DNA from: Lachnospiraceae bacterium
GTDB taxonomy: Bacteria > Bacillota > Clostridia > Lachnospirales > Lachnospiraceae
Direction of reading: 5' to 3'
DNA: 64,000 nucleotides
NCBI GenBank assembly: GCA_017938405.1
Contig: JAGBBP010000003.1
Coordinates: 1-64,000 of the forward strand
How positions within the stretch are numbered: position 1 is the first letter of the stretch; every line of letters starts with the position of its first letter. The notes beneath the pieces are model-generated. The model ran no database searches and had not been told where the DNA came from. It saw only the letters and a program-made list of their open reading frames with translations. Shown here piece after piece: positions 22,743 through 31,950 of the stretch. A program made the translations under genes and the position numbers.

Positions 22743-24044
22743 TTAAAAATACCGAATCTGTTCCATCTCATAAAAGATATCCCGCATTTCCATGAAACTC
22801 ACCCATAAAAACGGTACAATCAAATAGGCAAACAACAGAAACAGCATCGGCAAAAGCGTAATAATCTGTGCATTGGCCACTTTTTTCTTTCGTTCCTGCT
22901 CCATATCCAACTGCATTTGTTCCCTAAAAAAATGCCGGTCGGAAGCGATTTCGGAAAATGCTGCCCGAAGCCCGATTCGTTCACTTGCCAAAAGCCGGTC
23001 TGCCAGTTGTGAAAATGCCGGAAAAGACGTTTCCGCGCTCATTCGTTCCAATGCTGCCACATCCTCGGATGCATATACATTTGCGCATTGGAGTAACGGT
23101 TTTTGAAACAATTCCGCACAATCACCCAAAACATCCAGAAGCTTCGTAAGCGTAATATTGGGAACTTCTATCAGTAATAAAATCACTGCCTGGAGATTTA
23201 GTACCTCACTGCCCATTCCGAGCTTCCGTAAATATTCTACGTAGCGTTTACACCCCATCGCCAAAACAGTTCCCATAACAACACCACATCCCACCACTGC
23301 TATCATTTGCGGAATTGTTCCGCCCCGTATCATATACCGTGCAATACCTCCTCCCAACAATCCCATAACGATGCAAAATGCCCGATAATTTTCTCTCGTA
23401 ATCTCCTTTTTCGTTTTCCATACCCTCCGGTCCGTTTGCCGGGCCATGTAAAAAAGAAAATAGCATCCGGCCGTAAGCATTCCGAAAAGACCTTCCACCA
23501 GTTTCCCGGCATATCCGTCGTAAAATGATCTCAATTCTTCCATCATCGTGTTTCCGAACTGCCGGACAAGAGGCAAAAACAAAATCGGCAACACCGCCAC
23601 AATTCCCATTCCCGCAAATCCGTGCATGGACTGGGCTCTCTGATAACATTCATTTTGAACATCTCTGCGAAGCTCTGTCATATTTTTGATAAATACCGAT
23701 TCTGTGCCGGTTTCTCCGCTTCCGTACTGTATCGCACTACGACATTGTATATAAAACAGTCGCAGGTACTTCAGATGCCCCGGAAACTCCTCCGCCAAAA
23801 AATCCCCGCTTGCATCCTCTTCCAACCGGAAACATATTCCCTCCAACCTTTTCCTCAGATTACCGGGTACCCCTTCGGCTGCCCGGTAAATAGACTCTGT
23901 AATACTTTTACAGAAAAAGAAATGATTCTTTAGATTTGACAAAAACTCCGCAAAGTGTTCCAACTCCCGATATTCTTTCGCTCTGTTGCGAAAGCCCCTA
24001 TACTCTATTACTAATACTGCAACCATGCACAGCATCGGTATCAC
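22743..24044 (-). CDS. TadB/TadC-like pilus assembly membrane protein (T2SSF)
   Basis: A 433-residue integral membrane protein with hydrophobic segments near the start (MIPMLCMVAVLVI), at about 165-215 and 240-275, and a terminal pair (about 400-425). The cytoplasmic loops are alpha-helical and repeat the F-domain pattern of type II secretion/Tad proteins: about 30-150 (FAEFLSNLKNHFFFCKSITESIYRAA) and about 285-390 (LNLQAVILLLIEVPNITLTKLLDVL). A single gene replaces the usual tadB plus tadC pair. It works with the ATPase encoded 31 bases upstream. Confidence 0.85.
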   Translation of the reverse strand: MIPMLCMVAVLVIEYRGFRNRAKEYRELEHFAEFLSNLKNHFFFCKSITESIYRAAEGVPGNLRKRLEGICFRLEEDASGDFLAEEFPGHLKYLRLFYIQCRSAIQYGSGETGTESVFIKNMTELRRDVQNECYQRAQSMHGFAGMGIVAVLPILFLPLVRQFGNTMMEELRSFYDGYAGKLVEGLFGMLTAGCYFLFYMARQTDRRVWKTKKEITRENYRAFCIVMGLLGGGIARYMIRGGTIPQMIAVVGCGVVMGTVLAMGCKRYVEYLRKLGMGSEVLNLQAVILLLIEVPNITLTKLLDVLGDCAELFQKPLLQCANVYASEDVAALERMSAETSFPAFSQLADRLLASERIGLRAAFSEIASDRHFFREQMQLDMEQERKKKVANAQIITLLPMLFLLFAYLIVPFLWVSFMEMRDIFYEMEQIRYF

Positions 24045-24075
24045 ATATCTGTTGATTTCTCACACCCCCGCAAAA

Positions 24076-25689
24076 CTATCCGTAACTATCGCTTCTTTTT
24101 CCCGTGCGCTCCGCAAGTTTATCCGCCAACAATTTCGTCGGTTTATTTTTCCTTTCATATCGTCCGTCTGTGTAACGGTACAACACATGCATCCCGCCTC
24201 CGGAAATAATTTCCGTGATTTCTTTTATGTATCGCTTTCCTTTCAAATCCCTTTCGCATAAAACATGAATATCCAAGGCTTCTGCCACCTGATTCTGCGC
24301 CATACGTTCATCGGAATAGGTCCCCGTACGAAGTAATGCATTCCGGAAATATCCTAACAGTTTTTCCGTAGACATGGCGTGATGGGTAAATAATTGCTGT
24401 TCCGATACCTGACTCAGCTCAATCATTAACGCTGCCGCCTGAATATTCCCTACTTCTCCCATCATAAGACAGTTTCCGTCGGTCTTTCGAAACGCATCCA
24501 GTCCTTCTGTGGAATTCACACTTTCCGTCTCCCGAAAGGTTAAAATATTTCTGTACGGAAATTCCTTCCGCATCCAAAGTTCAAACACCGACTCTTCGAT
24601 TCGCAAATTATATTTGGGATTGATATAACGTACCAGAGCCTTTAAAAGTGTAGTCTTCCCACTCCCCTGGGAACCGGTAATCGCAACATGCAATCCTCCT
24701 CCTACAAATACTTTCAGGGCTTCGATTATTTCTTCCGCACCTTCCCCTACAATCAAATCCTCCGGCCTTTTCTCTTCGATTGAGTCAAACTTTCGTATGA
24801 AAAACGCCCAGGATTCCGAAAACGGGGGCCGACAGGCAAACACCCTGCTTCCGTCTTTCATATCATTAACCATGTAAGGATTGTAATAGGACAATTCCCC
24901 CAACGCCTCATACCGTAACAAAGACTTGGTTACCCTGCGCAATTCTTCTTCACATGCAAAGCTTAAAAAGGACAACCGTACCGTATTTCCGCGAAACATG
25001 ACAAAGATGCTGTCATATGCATGATTTCCTGCAAACGTTTCATAAAGCTCGTCTTCGTATCGAAAAAATTGTTCCGGCATTCCGGAAACCCCACCGGAAA
25101 TCCCCTCCAATCTGCAATCCCGTAACCGGTCAATCACTCCGTGACCGAAACCCTCATAGACTTCATCGCATATCAGTTCCATCACTTCTCTGTCTGTCAG
25201 CACCGGTGCTTCTCCCTCATACATCCGGTGCACGTCCTCTGCGGTTATCTCAAAATAGGTACCGTCGGAACGCTCCACCTGTCCCGGTAGATTCCAAACG
25301 GTGCACAAACGCAAAAACCCTTCTGTTCCGTAGCGTTTCATGTAGAAATACAGCAGGATATCAAACTTTTGCTTCGGCGTAAGACGCTCTGTGGCATTTA
25401 TGGGCAACAGCCGTTCCCTTTCCGCCAAAGTCAGGCCAAGCGCTATCAGTTCCCGCATAATAAAATATTTTACATAGGCTTTTTCTCCTCCTTCTCCGTA
25501 AACACACGCCCGTAACGCCTGCCTTAACTTCTGCACCTGCACCGCATACTTTTTCTTTTGCCTCTGAGGTAGTCCAAAAGGAATTTCACCTTCGGAATAT
25601 TTTCTTATGACCGATTTCATGTATTCCCGCAACTGTTCCATCGTTTCAACTTCCGGTCGCTTTTCCTTTCTCCCTGCCTTCCAAATCAT
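24076..25689 (-). CDS. TadA/CpaF-type pilus assembly ATPase
   Basis: A 537-residue hexameric secretion ATPase. The start is the ATG behind GGGAG; in-frame starts at 25737 and 25641 are also possible, and the former overlaps the upstream gene by 92 bases. Residues 1-330 form a long N-terminal region; Walker A is GSQGSGKTTLLKALV near 340, the Walker B equivalent is CLMMGEVGNIQAAALM (family form is IIVGEVRG), and LFTHHA is the histidine box. The catalytic core is therefore intact. Energises assembly of the pilin-like proteins downstream. Confidence 0.9.
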   Translation of the reverse strand: MIWKAGRKEKRPEVETMEQLREYMKSVIRKYSEGEIPFGLPQRQKKKYAVQVQKLRQALRACVYGEGGEKAYVKYFIMRELIALGLTLAERERLLPINATERLTPKQKFDILLYFYMKRYGTEGFLRLCTVWNLPGQVERSDGTYFEITAEDVHRMYEGEAPVLTDREVMELICDEVYEGFGHGVIDRLRDCRLEGISGGVSGMPEQFFRYEDELYETFAGNHAYDSIFVMFRGNTVRLSFLSFACEEELRRVTKSLLRYEALGELSYYNPYMVNDMKDGSRVFACRPPFSESWAFFIRKFDSIEEKRPEDLIVGEGAEEIIEALKVFVGGGLHVAITGSQGSGKTTLLKALVRYINPKYNLRIEESVFELWMRKEFPYRNILTFRETESVNSTEGLDAFRKTDGNCLMMGEVGNIQAAALMIELSQVSEQQLFTHHAMSTEKLLGYFRNALLRTGTYSDERMAQNQVAEALDIHVLCERDLKGKRYIKEITEIISGGGMHVLYRYTDGRYERKNKPTKLLADKLAERTGKRSDSYG

Positions 25690-26461
25690 CTGTGTTTTCT
25701 CCCTCTTTCCGTTTTTCGTCCCGCTCCGGCATTTCACAAAACAACGCAGGAAGCCTCATTTCCTTTTCCGTCTCCCGCAATAAAAACGCTTCGGCTTCCC
25801 CTGCACAACAGGCTGCCGCCAATGCGGAACGATACGGAATCATACCGCATTTCCCCCGCAAAAAAGGGTATAGCAATTGCAAATTATGTAATGTATAAAT
25901 ATTCCGCTGTTCATATGCACCAATCATATAAAACACATTCTTACATCCGAATCCCGGGTCCAGCTTTGCAATTTCACTGGGGCTTTGCGCAAAATTCACA
26001 ATCATGCAATCCACTTCGGAACCGATTTTCTCTACCAGACCGCTCCTCCCTGCCGGCAGTTCAATCCATACATTTTGAAACAGCTTGTCCGCCCAGCGGA
26101 GCACGCCACACAGTTCCTTTGCGGCACTCTCGCTGTCTTCATAAAATGCTTTGTGTCCGGCCGGCAAAACATGCAATCGTTCTTCCGCAAAAGAGTATGA
26201 AGTATTTACTATCATTTCCCTTGTAACCCGTTCACAACGCATCAACTTACACAAAAGCTCTACCCCGAATTCCTTCTTTTTCATCATGCGGGTTCTATGC
26301 CCTCCCGAGAGCAAGAAATGCTCCGGTCCGCTTCCGAACGGGTCTGCGTGCAAAATCAACTGCTCTCTTCCTTCCTCTTTCAACGCCTGTACGGCAAGAA
26401 AAAGCAGATTTACCGTTTTCCTCCCCGCAAAAGGCGTGGGACTCCATACCGCAATTTTCAT
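25646..26461 (-). CDS. ParA/CpaE-like protein with altered P-loop (1 of 3)
   Basis: A 271-residue protein. It begins MKIAVWSPTPFAGRKTVNLL, a deviant Walker A of the ParA/MinD class in which the second lysine is kept (GRKT) but the first lysine position is proline or alanine. The middle has DCMIVNFAQSPSEIAKLDPGF, like the switch 2 region (VNFAQ instead of DTPP). The basic C-terminal tail is unstructured. Two other genes of the locus have the same fold pattern, 26458 and 27890. Probably a TadZ/CpaE-type localisation factor for the pilus. The stop overlaps the TadA start. Confidence 0.72.
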   Translation of the reverse strand: MKIAVWSPTPFAGRKTVNLLFLAVQALKEEGREQLILHADPFGSGPEHFLLSGGHRTRMMKKKEFGVELLCKLMRCERVTREMIVNTSYSFAEERLHVLPAGHKAFYEDSESAAKELCGVLRWADKLFQNVWIELPAGRSGLVEKIGSEVDCMIVNFAQSPSEIAKLDPGFGCKNVFYMIGAYEQRNIYTLHNLQLLYPFLRGKCGMIPYRSALAAACCAGEAEAFLLRETEKEMRLPALFCEMPERDEKRKEGENTDDLEGREKGKATGS

Positions 26462-27123
26462 CGATACTTCCTCCTTTCCCTGTTTCGGATCATTTGTCTG
26501 ATTTCTTTTTCCTCATATCCCGGACAAAGCATTGCCGCCACCTGTAGAATTGCTTCCTGTAACTCCGAAGAAGCACGTTTCATGCTATATTCATTCATCG
26601 TCTCACAAACATAGCGATTTTTCATATCCTTAAAATCCGGCGGTAAAAAGAATTCTTTCCGGTTCGGAAACGCCTTTAAAAAATCACCTACCGCCTTCTC
26701 TCTTTTCCCCGGGGATTCCATTGTATCCCGGATAATGCATGCCCGGACACGTTCTCCCGGTATCTCCGTTTTTATCAACGTATGAATATGATGCAACAAC
26801 ATATCCGTTACCACAATCAACTCCGTACACCCCATTGCGTTTTCCTTCTTAAACTCCATCCCAAAATCAATGATTTCCACATCGTACAACGCTCTTTCTT
26901 CCATCGTACTTTCCGTTTCACCGTAAAATATCCCATCATATTCGACTTTAACTTTTTCCGCATCAATCCCTTCCGGTACCGGAACAGAGGCCCGCAAGGT
27001 ATGCCGTTTGCTTTTGTCTACCAACAACACCTTTTTCCCCACGCAACTCAGTACCTTCGCCAACAGTAAAATCACATCATGACTGTAACAACCTACAAAC
27101 CCGACTCTTCGTTCCACACCCAT
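26458..27123 (-). CDS. ParA/CpaE-like protein without a P-loop (2 of 3)
   Basis: A 221-residue protein starting VGFVGCYSHDVILLLAKVLSCVGKKVLLVDKSKR, which follows the ParA beta1-P-loop-helix1-beta2 pattern (KVLLVDKSKR matches VLLIDxD). The P-loop residues are replaced (GCYSHDVI), so ATP binding is unlikely. YDVEIIDFGMEF and ELIVVTDMLLHHIHTLIKTEI fit the later core strands. Overlaps 25646 by 4 bases and is 6 bases downstream of the CpaB-like gene. Role as a pilus positioning partner is inferred from place and fold. Confidence 0.68.
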   Translation of the reverse strand: MGVERRVGFVGCYSHDVILLLAKVLSCVGKKVLLVDKSKRHTLRASVPVPEGIDAEKVKVEYDGIFYGETESTMEERALYDVEIIDFGMEFKKENAMGCTELIVVTDMLLHHIHTLIKTEIPGERVRACIIRDTMESPGKREKAVGDFLKAFPNRKEFFLPPDFKDMKNRYVCETMNEYSMKRASSELQEAILQVAAMLCPGYEEKEIRQMIRNRERRKYR

Positions 27124-27128
27124 CCTCC

Positions 27129-27929
27129 TTACAGTAAACCGCTTTTTTTCTTTTTGATATACTCCGCCAACCGTTCCTCCAATGCCACACGTTGCTCCCT
27201 CATTTGCTCCAAGGATTTATCGTACGCCTCATCCCGATTCCTCAACTGCATCAATATTTGCGCCGGAGGAAGATATTCGTTGCATGCCTCCGATTGAATT
27301 CGCGCCTCTCTGAACCCAACTATATACAACTCCGTCCCATCGTAAGCCTGCACATCATACTGCGCCGCACTAAGTAACAATTGCTCCTCCTCCGTAAGAT
27401 AAAAGCAACAACTCTCACTTTCCTCTTCCTTTTTTCCTATCCGCTCTTTCTTTAAAACACAATAATTTTCTCCGTTCTCATACCGGATACGCAACTCCAC
27501 AATCGCACCGTCAGTAAAGTATTCCGTATTCCGGATATTCCGTAACACACATTCCCTCTCCGTCGCATGCACCTCTTGTGCACAGCAAAGGGCCTTCGTC
27601 ACAATACTTCCTTCCGGTAAATCCGCACAGGCAACCTTTCCTATCACCTCTGTTTCCAGCCCTTCCGGATTTTGTTCCGAAAGCAGCGTTTTTCGTTCCG
27701 TATTCTCCTCCGTAAACCGTTCCCCGGCCTTCACACAGGTGCGGGTAAGAAAAACCGTTCTTTCTGCCTGCTTCATAACCGCATTCTTCTCTTCCAACAA
27801 TGCGGTATACTTCCGAACCGTTGCATACCGTATCGTCCCATATTCCAAAAATAGTACGCCGCATTGCACGAGACAAAACACAATCCCAATCATCCATCTG
27901 CGTTTGATACTTTTCCGCATTCTCCACAT
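27129..27929 (-). CDS. CpaB-like SAF-domain pilus protein
   Basis: A 266-residue protein with an N-terminal membrane helix (residues about 12-30) and a coiled segment, then a SAF-type beta-clip core: TVFLTRTCVKAGERFTEENTERKTL, VIGKVACADLPEGSIVTKALC, the pattern seen in CpaB/RcpC proteins of Tad systems. The rest (about 130-210) is beta-rich and the C terminus coils. In Gram-negatives CpaB works with the secretin; here there is none, so it would be the outside anchor. GGAGGG lies 8 bases before the chosen ATG; the gene overlaps 27890 by 40 bases. Confidence 0.75.
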   Translation of the reverse strand: MWRMRKSIKRRWMIGIVFCLVQCGVLFLEYGTIRYATVRKYTALLEEKNAVMKQAERTVFLTRTCVKAGERFTEENTERKTLLSEQNPEGLETEVIGKVACADLPEGSIVTKALCCAQEVHATERECVLRNIRNTEYFTDGAIVELRIRYENGENYCVLKKERIGKKEEESESCCFYLTEEEQLLLSAAQYDVQAYDGTELYIVGFREARIQSEACNEYLPPAQILMQLRNRDEAYDKSLEQMREQRVALEERLAEYIKKKKSGLL

Positions 27930-28705
27930 TGTACATCCCTCCTATAAATTACATACTTTCTGAGGTTCTTTACCGTTTCCTTCGCGCACTGAAAAAACCA
28001 ATACTCTTTACTCCGCCTGGAACAACGCATATTCTGCGCAATATAAGCAATGGTACTGCCATCCTGCATTGCCTGTTCAAAGCCGAAATTGTACGGGATT
28101 ACCCCAATACGTTCCAACGGAACATGGTACCGCTTACTTAAATATACCGGCCGGCAGGACACTTCCGAACGATAATTTCCCACAATAAAAAAGTAGTCCT
28201 CCCACGACGCTGTATCAGACTGAAAGAATGCATCAATAGAATCCCGGTCCGGCGGAAACAGGATTACCTTAATCTCCGCATCTTCCACTATCTTTTGTGA
28301 ACACAAGGTATAACCGCAAGCCGTATCTATCAACCGAATTTCCTGCTCTTCCACACACTTTCTTTCGTCCTGTAGTCCCACCGGAGCAAAAAGTTTCCCG
28401 GCTTCTCCTTCCATAGGGATATACCGTAAGTTTTCATTTAACCAAACGGTCTTTTTCATATTTCCGCTGTATAACATACGAAAATACTCCGGTTCTCCGA
28501 GCATATAATGATATGCCTTTTTGGCAATTTTTTCTTCATATTCACAACCGCCGCACAGGCGCTTTACCAATCCTTTGGTACAGATATGATTGGAAGTCAC
28601 CGTGATTTCTTCTACAAAAAGTTCAGTCCATAATACACTCATCAAAGCCACACAGGACGTAACACCGCTTTGATGTCTGACATTGCTCCAAAATGCAATA
28701 TTCAT
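27890..28705 (-). CDS. ParA/CpaE-like protein with altered P-loop (3 of 3)
   Basis: A 271-residue protein; the start is ATG behind AAGGAG, not the longer frame to 28789. It begins MNIAFWSNVRHQSGVTSCVA, again a deviant Walker A (QSGVTS) where the key lysine is absent. IRLIDTACGY and SCCF-like strands follow; YFFIVGNYRSEVSCRP and IGVIPYNFGF fit the switch region and the last strand pair. First gene of the pilus operon behind the promoter at 28785. Same general family as 25646 and 26458. Confidence 0.7.
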   Translation of the reverse strand: MNIAFWSNVRHQSGVTSCVALMSVLWTELFVEEITVTSNHICTKGLVKRLCGGCEYEEKIAKKAYHYMLGEPEYFRMLYSGNMKKTVWLNENLRYIPMEGEAGKLFAPVGLQDERKCVEEQEIRLIDTACGYTLCSQKIVEDAEIKVILFPPDRDSIDAFFQSDTASWEDYFFIVGNYRSEVSCRPVYLSKRYHVPLERIGVIPYNFGFEQAMQDGSTIAYIAQNMRCSRRSKEYWFFQCAKETVKNLRKYVIYRRDVQCGECGKVSNADG

Positions 28706-28784
28706 ACGTCTCCTTCTCTTATGTTTGTAAGCGGAATTTTTTGGGATACCCAACTGAAAACAGATTCTTTTCTCAGATAAGAAA

Positions 28785-28813
28785 ATCATACTATGATTTT
28801 TAGACTTTGTAAA
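28785..28813 (-). promoter_or_regulatory. Promoter of the Tad-like pilus operon
   Basis: TTTACA (28813-28808) and TATGAT (28790-28785), spacer 17 on the minus strand, about 80 bases upstream of the first gene. Confidence 0.7.
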
Positions 28814-28970
28814 TATCGGGAATTTTCACAGATTTTCTCTCGTTTTTTGTATATGTTTCACAATAAATTTCCCCTTTAAAAACCGCCTCAAACCCTTATA
28901 AACAAAGGCTTTGTCATACTTTTCCCCCTTGTGACATATACTTTTTTGATTTTACTTTTAGGAGTCCTTT

Positions 28971-31631
28971 ATGAAGCTTCACACTCTTTCTGTCACAGAG
29001 GCTCTGCGTGCGTTACAGAGTAAAGAAGACGGGCTGTCGGAGAAGGAAGCCGGACAACGGATTTTGCGTTACGGTTACAACGAGTTGTCCGCAAAAAAAC
29101 CCCGCAGTCTCCTTTCCCGTTTCGTAGAGCAGTTTCAGGACTTTATGATTCTGATTCTTTTAGGCGCCGCCCTGGTTTCCTTTCTGTCTTCCGTCTTGGA
29201 GGGAAAGCCGGATTTTGTGGAACCTGCCATTATCCTAATCATTGTAGTGGTCAATGCCATCTTAGGCGTGGTACAGGAGGCAAAGGCGGAGCATTCCCTT
29301 GCCATGTTGAAGAAGCTCACCACGCCGGAGGCCCAGGTATTGCGGGACGGTTGCCGCAGACCGGTTCCTACAAGGGAGCTGGTACCGGGAGATATTATCT
29401 TTTTATCTGCCGGGTCCATGGTGCCGGCGGATGCCAGACTTCTACATACCGACGGCCTTACGGTGGACGAATCCTCCCTTACGGGAGAGTCGGAGCCGGT
29501 AAAAAAGAACGCGGATTGTAAGCTTAAGGAAGACACCGCCATCGGAGACCTTATCAACATGGTATGCTCCGGGTCCGTGGTACTTTCCGGTCATGCCACT
29601 GCTATGGTGACCCATACCGGTATGGAGACCCGTGTAGGGAAAATCGCCGATTTGATTCAACAGGATACCGCCCCGGATACCCCTCTAAAAAAACAGCTTG
29701 CTCATACAGGAAAGGTACTGGGCATAACGGTTTTGGCCATTTGTTTCCTTGTATTTTTACTGGGAGCCATGCAGGGCCGTCCTCTCTTTACCATGTTTAT
29801 GACTGCCGTCAGCTTAGGCGTTGCCGCCATTCCGGAGGGGTTGCCTGCCATCGTAACCATCGTGCTTTCCCTCGGCGTACAGCGGATGGCAAAGAAGAAA
29901 GCCATTATAAGACATCTGCCTGCGGTGGAGACCTTGGGCAGTGCCACTTTTATCTGTTCCGATAAGACCGGTACCCTGACCCAAAACCGCATGACGGTAA
30001 CGGAGATTTCCGACGGCAGAACCTCCCTGTCCCCGGACGCACCTTCTGCCAAATCCGTTCTTCTTTGCGCTGCCCTTTGTAACAACGCTTTTTTCGAAGA
30101 AAACGGAGCCGGCAACGGCGAACCGACGGAGCTGGCACTTTTGCAGGCCGCAAAGGACGTTTCCCTTTGTTCCCCTATGCCGGATACCCGGTATAAACGT
30201 CTGGCGGAGTACCCTTTTGATTCCGCAAAAAAACGGATGTCTACCATTCATTTACTGGAGGGAGCCGCAATTGCTCCCCTCCCTTCCATGCCGGCGGACA
30301 CCTTTGGATTTCTTGTATGCAAAGGAGCTCCGGAGGTGGTATTATCCCGCTGTACCGCCTTGTATGACGGCGGAAAGCTGACGGCCTTAACCACGCCTCT
30401 GCGCCGTTCCATTACCGAGTATTGCAACCGGTGTGCCGAAGGTGCCCTCCGGGTACTGGCAGTAGCCTATCGTCCTCTTACGGACCCGCTGTACCGCATG
30501 ATAAAAGGGGCCGACGACCCGCAGGCCGAAGGGGAAAAGGACTTGATTCTCCTCGGTTTTCTGGGGCTGATGGACCCGCCGCGGCCGGAAGTCCGAGAAT
30601 GTGTACAGCTTTGTAAACGGGCCGGGATTACACCGGTGATGATTACCGGCGACCATGCCCTGACCGCCCGTGCCATTGCAGCAGATTTAGGGATTTGTTC
30701 CAAAAAAGACCGGGTGGTTACCGGCCCGGAACTTTCTGCTATGTCGGAAGCGGAACTGACGGAATGTGTGGGCACCTGCCGGGTATTTGCCCGGGTTGCA
30801 CCGGAACATAAGGTTGCCATTGTCCGGGCCCTGCAGGCCAGAGGCGAAGTAGTTGCCATGACCGGTGACGGAATTAACGATGCTCCTGCCTTAAAGGCGG
30901 CGGATATCGGCTGTGCCATGGGAAAAAGCGGTACGGATGTGGCAAAGGAAGCCTCCGATATGATACTGATGGATGATAATTTTTCCACCATTGTGGCCGC
31001 CGTAAAAGAAGGCCGCGGCATCTACGCCAATATCAGACGTTGTGTTCACTTCCTGTTGTCCTGTAACATCGGAGAAATTATCACGATTCTGTTTGCCCTG
31101 CTCTTCGGCCTTCCGTCCCCGCTTTTGGCGGTACAGCTTCTGTGGGTAAACTTAATCACCGACTCCCTGCCTGCCGCTGCCCTTGGGGTAGAACCGGCGG
31201 AAAAGGATGTGATGGATCGACCTCCGGTGAAGCCGGGAAAGAGTTTGTTTGCGGACGGTCTGGGCTTTAAAATTGCTTTCGAGGGTGCCATGATCGGCGG
31301 AATTGCCCTTTTGGCCTATGTCATCGGAAACCGCTACTTTAGCGCCGGTTCCACCATGACCTTTGCGGTACTGAGCCTGTCCCAGCTGGTGCATTCCTTC
31401 CATATGCGCAGTGACCATCCGCTAGCGGACATCGGCTTTTTTACCAATCCGAAACTGCTTTTCTCCTTCGTTATTTGCGCCTTTTTGCAGATTAGCGTAA
31501 TTACGATTCCCTTTGCCGCAAAGATATTTTCCGTCACCCCGCTTTCCGTAGGAGCATGGTGCGTGGTTGCCATTCTCTCCCTTATGCCGTTACCGGTTGT
31601 GGAGTTGCAAAAGCGAATCCGGAAAGCATAA
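28971..31631 (+). CDS. Calcium-type P-type ATPase
   Basis: An 886-residue P2A cation pump. The cation-ATPase N-terminus (SVTEALRALQSKEDGLSEKEA) is followed by actuator motif TGES (about 170), the membrane site IPEGLPAIV (about 288), phosphorylation site DKTGTLT (about 329), the nucleotide domain, hinge GDGINDAPALKAADIG (about 630), and a NLITDSLPAAALG membrane motif that completes the calcium site. All catalytic parts are present at normal length. It likely exports Ca2+ or Mn2+ from the cytoplasm. It starts a monocistronic unit; the next gene has its own promoter. Confidence 0.95.
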   Translation: MKLHTLSVTEALRALQSKEDGLSEKEAGQRILRYGYNELSAKKPRSLLSRFVEQFQDFMILILLGAALVSFLSSVLEGKPDFVEPAIILIIVVVNAILGVVQEAKAEHSLAMLKKLTTPEAQVLRDGCRRPVPTRELVPGDIIFLSAGSMVPADARLLHTDGLTVDESSLTGESEPVKKNADCKLKEDTAIGDLINMVCSGSVVLSGHATAMVTHTGMETRVGKIADLIQQDTAPDTPLKKQLAHTGKVLGITVLAICFLVFLLGAMQGRPLFTMFMTAVSLGVAAIPEGLPAIVTIVLSLGVQRMAKKKAIIRHLPAVETLGSATFICSDKTGTLTQNRMTVTEISDGRTSLSPDAPSAKSVLLCAALCNNAFFEENGAGNGEPTELALLQAAKDVSLCSPMPDTRYKRLAEYPFDSAKKRMSTIHLLEGAAIAPLPSMPADTFGFLVCKGAPEVVLSRCTALYDGGKLTALTTPLRRSITEYCNRCAEGALRVLAVAYRPLTDPLYRMIKGADDPQAEGEKDLILLGFLGLMDPPRPEVRECVQLCKRAGITPVMITGDHALTARAIAADLGICSKKDRVVTGPELSAMSEAELTECVGTCRVFARVAPEHKVAIVRALQARGEVVAMTGDGINDAPALKAADIGCAMGKSGTDVAKEASDMILMDDNFSTIVAAVKEGRGIYANIRRCVHFLLSCNIGEIITILFALLFGLPSPLLAVQLLWVNLITDSLPAAALGVEPAEKDVMDRPPVKPGKSLFADGLGFKIAFEGAMIGGIALLAYVIGNRYFSAGSTMTFAVLSLSQLVHSFHMRSDHPLADIGFFTNPKLLFSFVICAFLQISVITIPFAAKIFSVTPLSVGAWCVVAILSLMPLPVVELQKRIRKA

Positions 31632-31636
31632 TTTCC

Positions 31637-31665
31637 TTGCGTTCTCATGCTTTCCGTGCTATACT
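31637..31665 (+). promoter_or_regulatory. Promoter of the 64-residue gene
   Basis: TTGCGT (31637-31642) and TATACT (31660-31665) with a 17-base spacer, beginning 6 bases past the P-ATPase stop. Confidence 0.7.
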
Positions 31666-31689
31666 TAAAAAAGAAGGAGGTAGCGGATT

Positions 31690-31884
31690 ATGAGCGAAAA
31701 ATCATATACCCCTCTGTTGCCCTTTGACGGCACAGTGGCAGAGAATTTTGTGATATACTATCCGACCCCGTATGTGCGGGATATTAATTTAATCCCTCCG
31801 GAGAAGATCGCCATGGAGAGTGGAAACGTAGTAAAGTATTACTCGTATCAGTTGGCTGAGCCGACTCCCATCGGTGGCAAATAA
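31690..31884 (+). CDS. Small conserved-looking hypothetical protein (64 residues)
   Basis: A short protein with an ideal GGAGG site, its own promoter and a terminator. The sequence is polar with many tyrosines and prolines (TPLLPFDGTVAENFVIYYPTPYV, then YSYQLAEPTP); no membrane helix or signal. No family recognised. It is convergent with enolase. Confidence 0.8.
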   Translation: MSEKSYTPLLPFDGTVAENFVIYYPTPYVRDINLIPPEKIAMESGNVVKYYSYQLAEPTPIGGK

Positions 31885-31899
31885 ACACGTATAAACAAA

Positions 31900-31949
31900 G
31901 CCTCCCGAAGACGGACCTTTTGTCCAACCTCCGGGAGGTTCGTTTTTTT
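31900..31949. terminator. Terminator between the small gene and enolase
   Basis: CCTCCCG (31901-31907) pairs with CGGGAGG (31932-31938), enclosing a smaller GGAC/GTCC hairpin, and is followed by GTTTTTTT. Shared by converging transcripts. Confidence 0.82.
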
Positions 31950-31950
31950 A

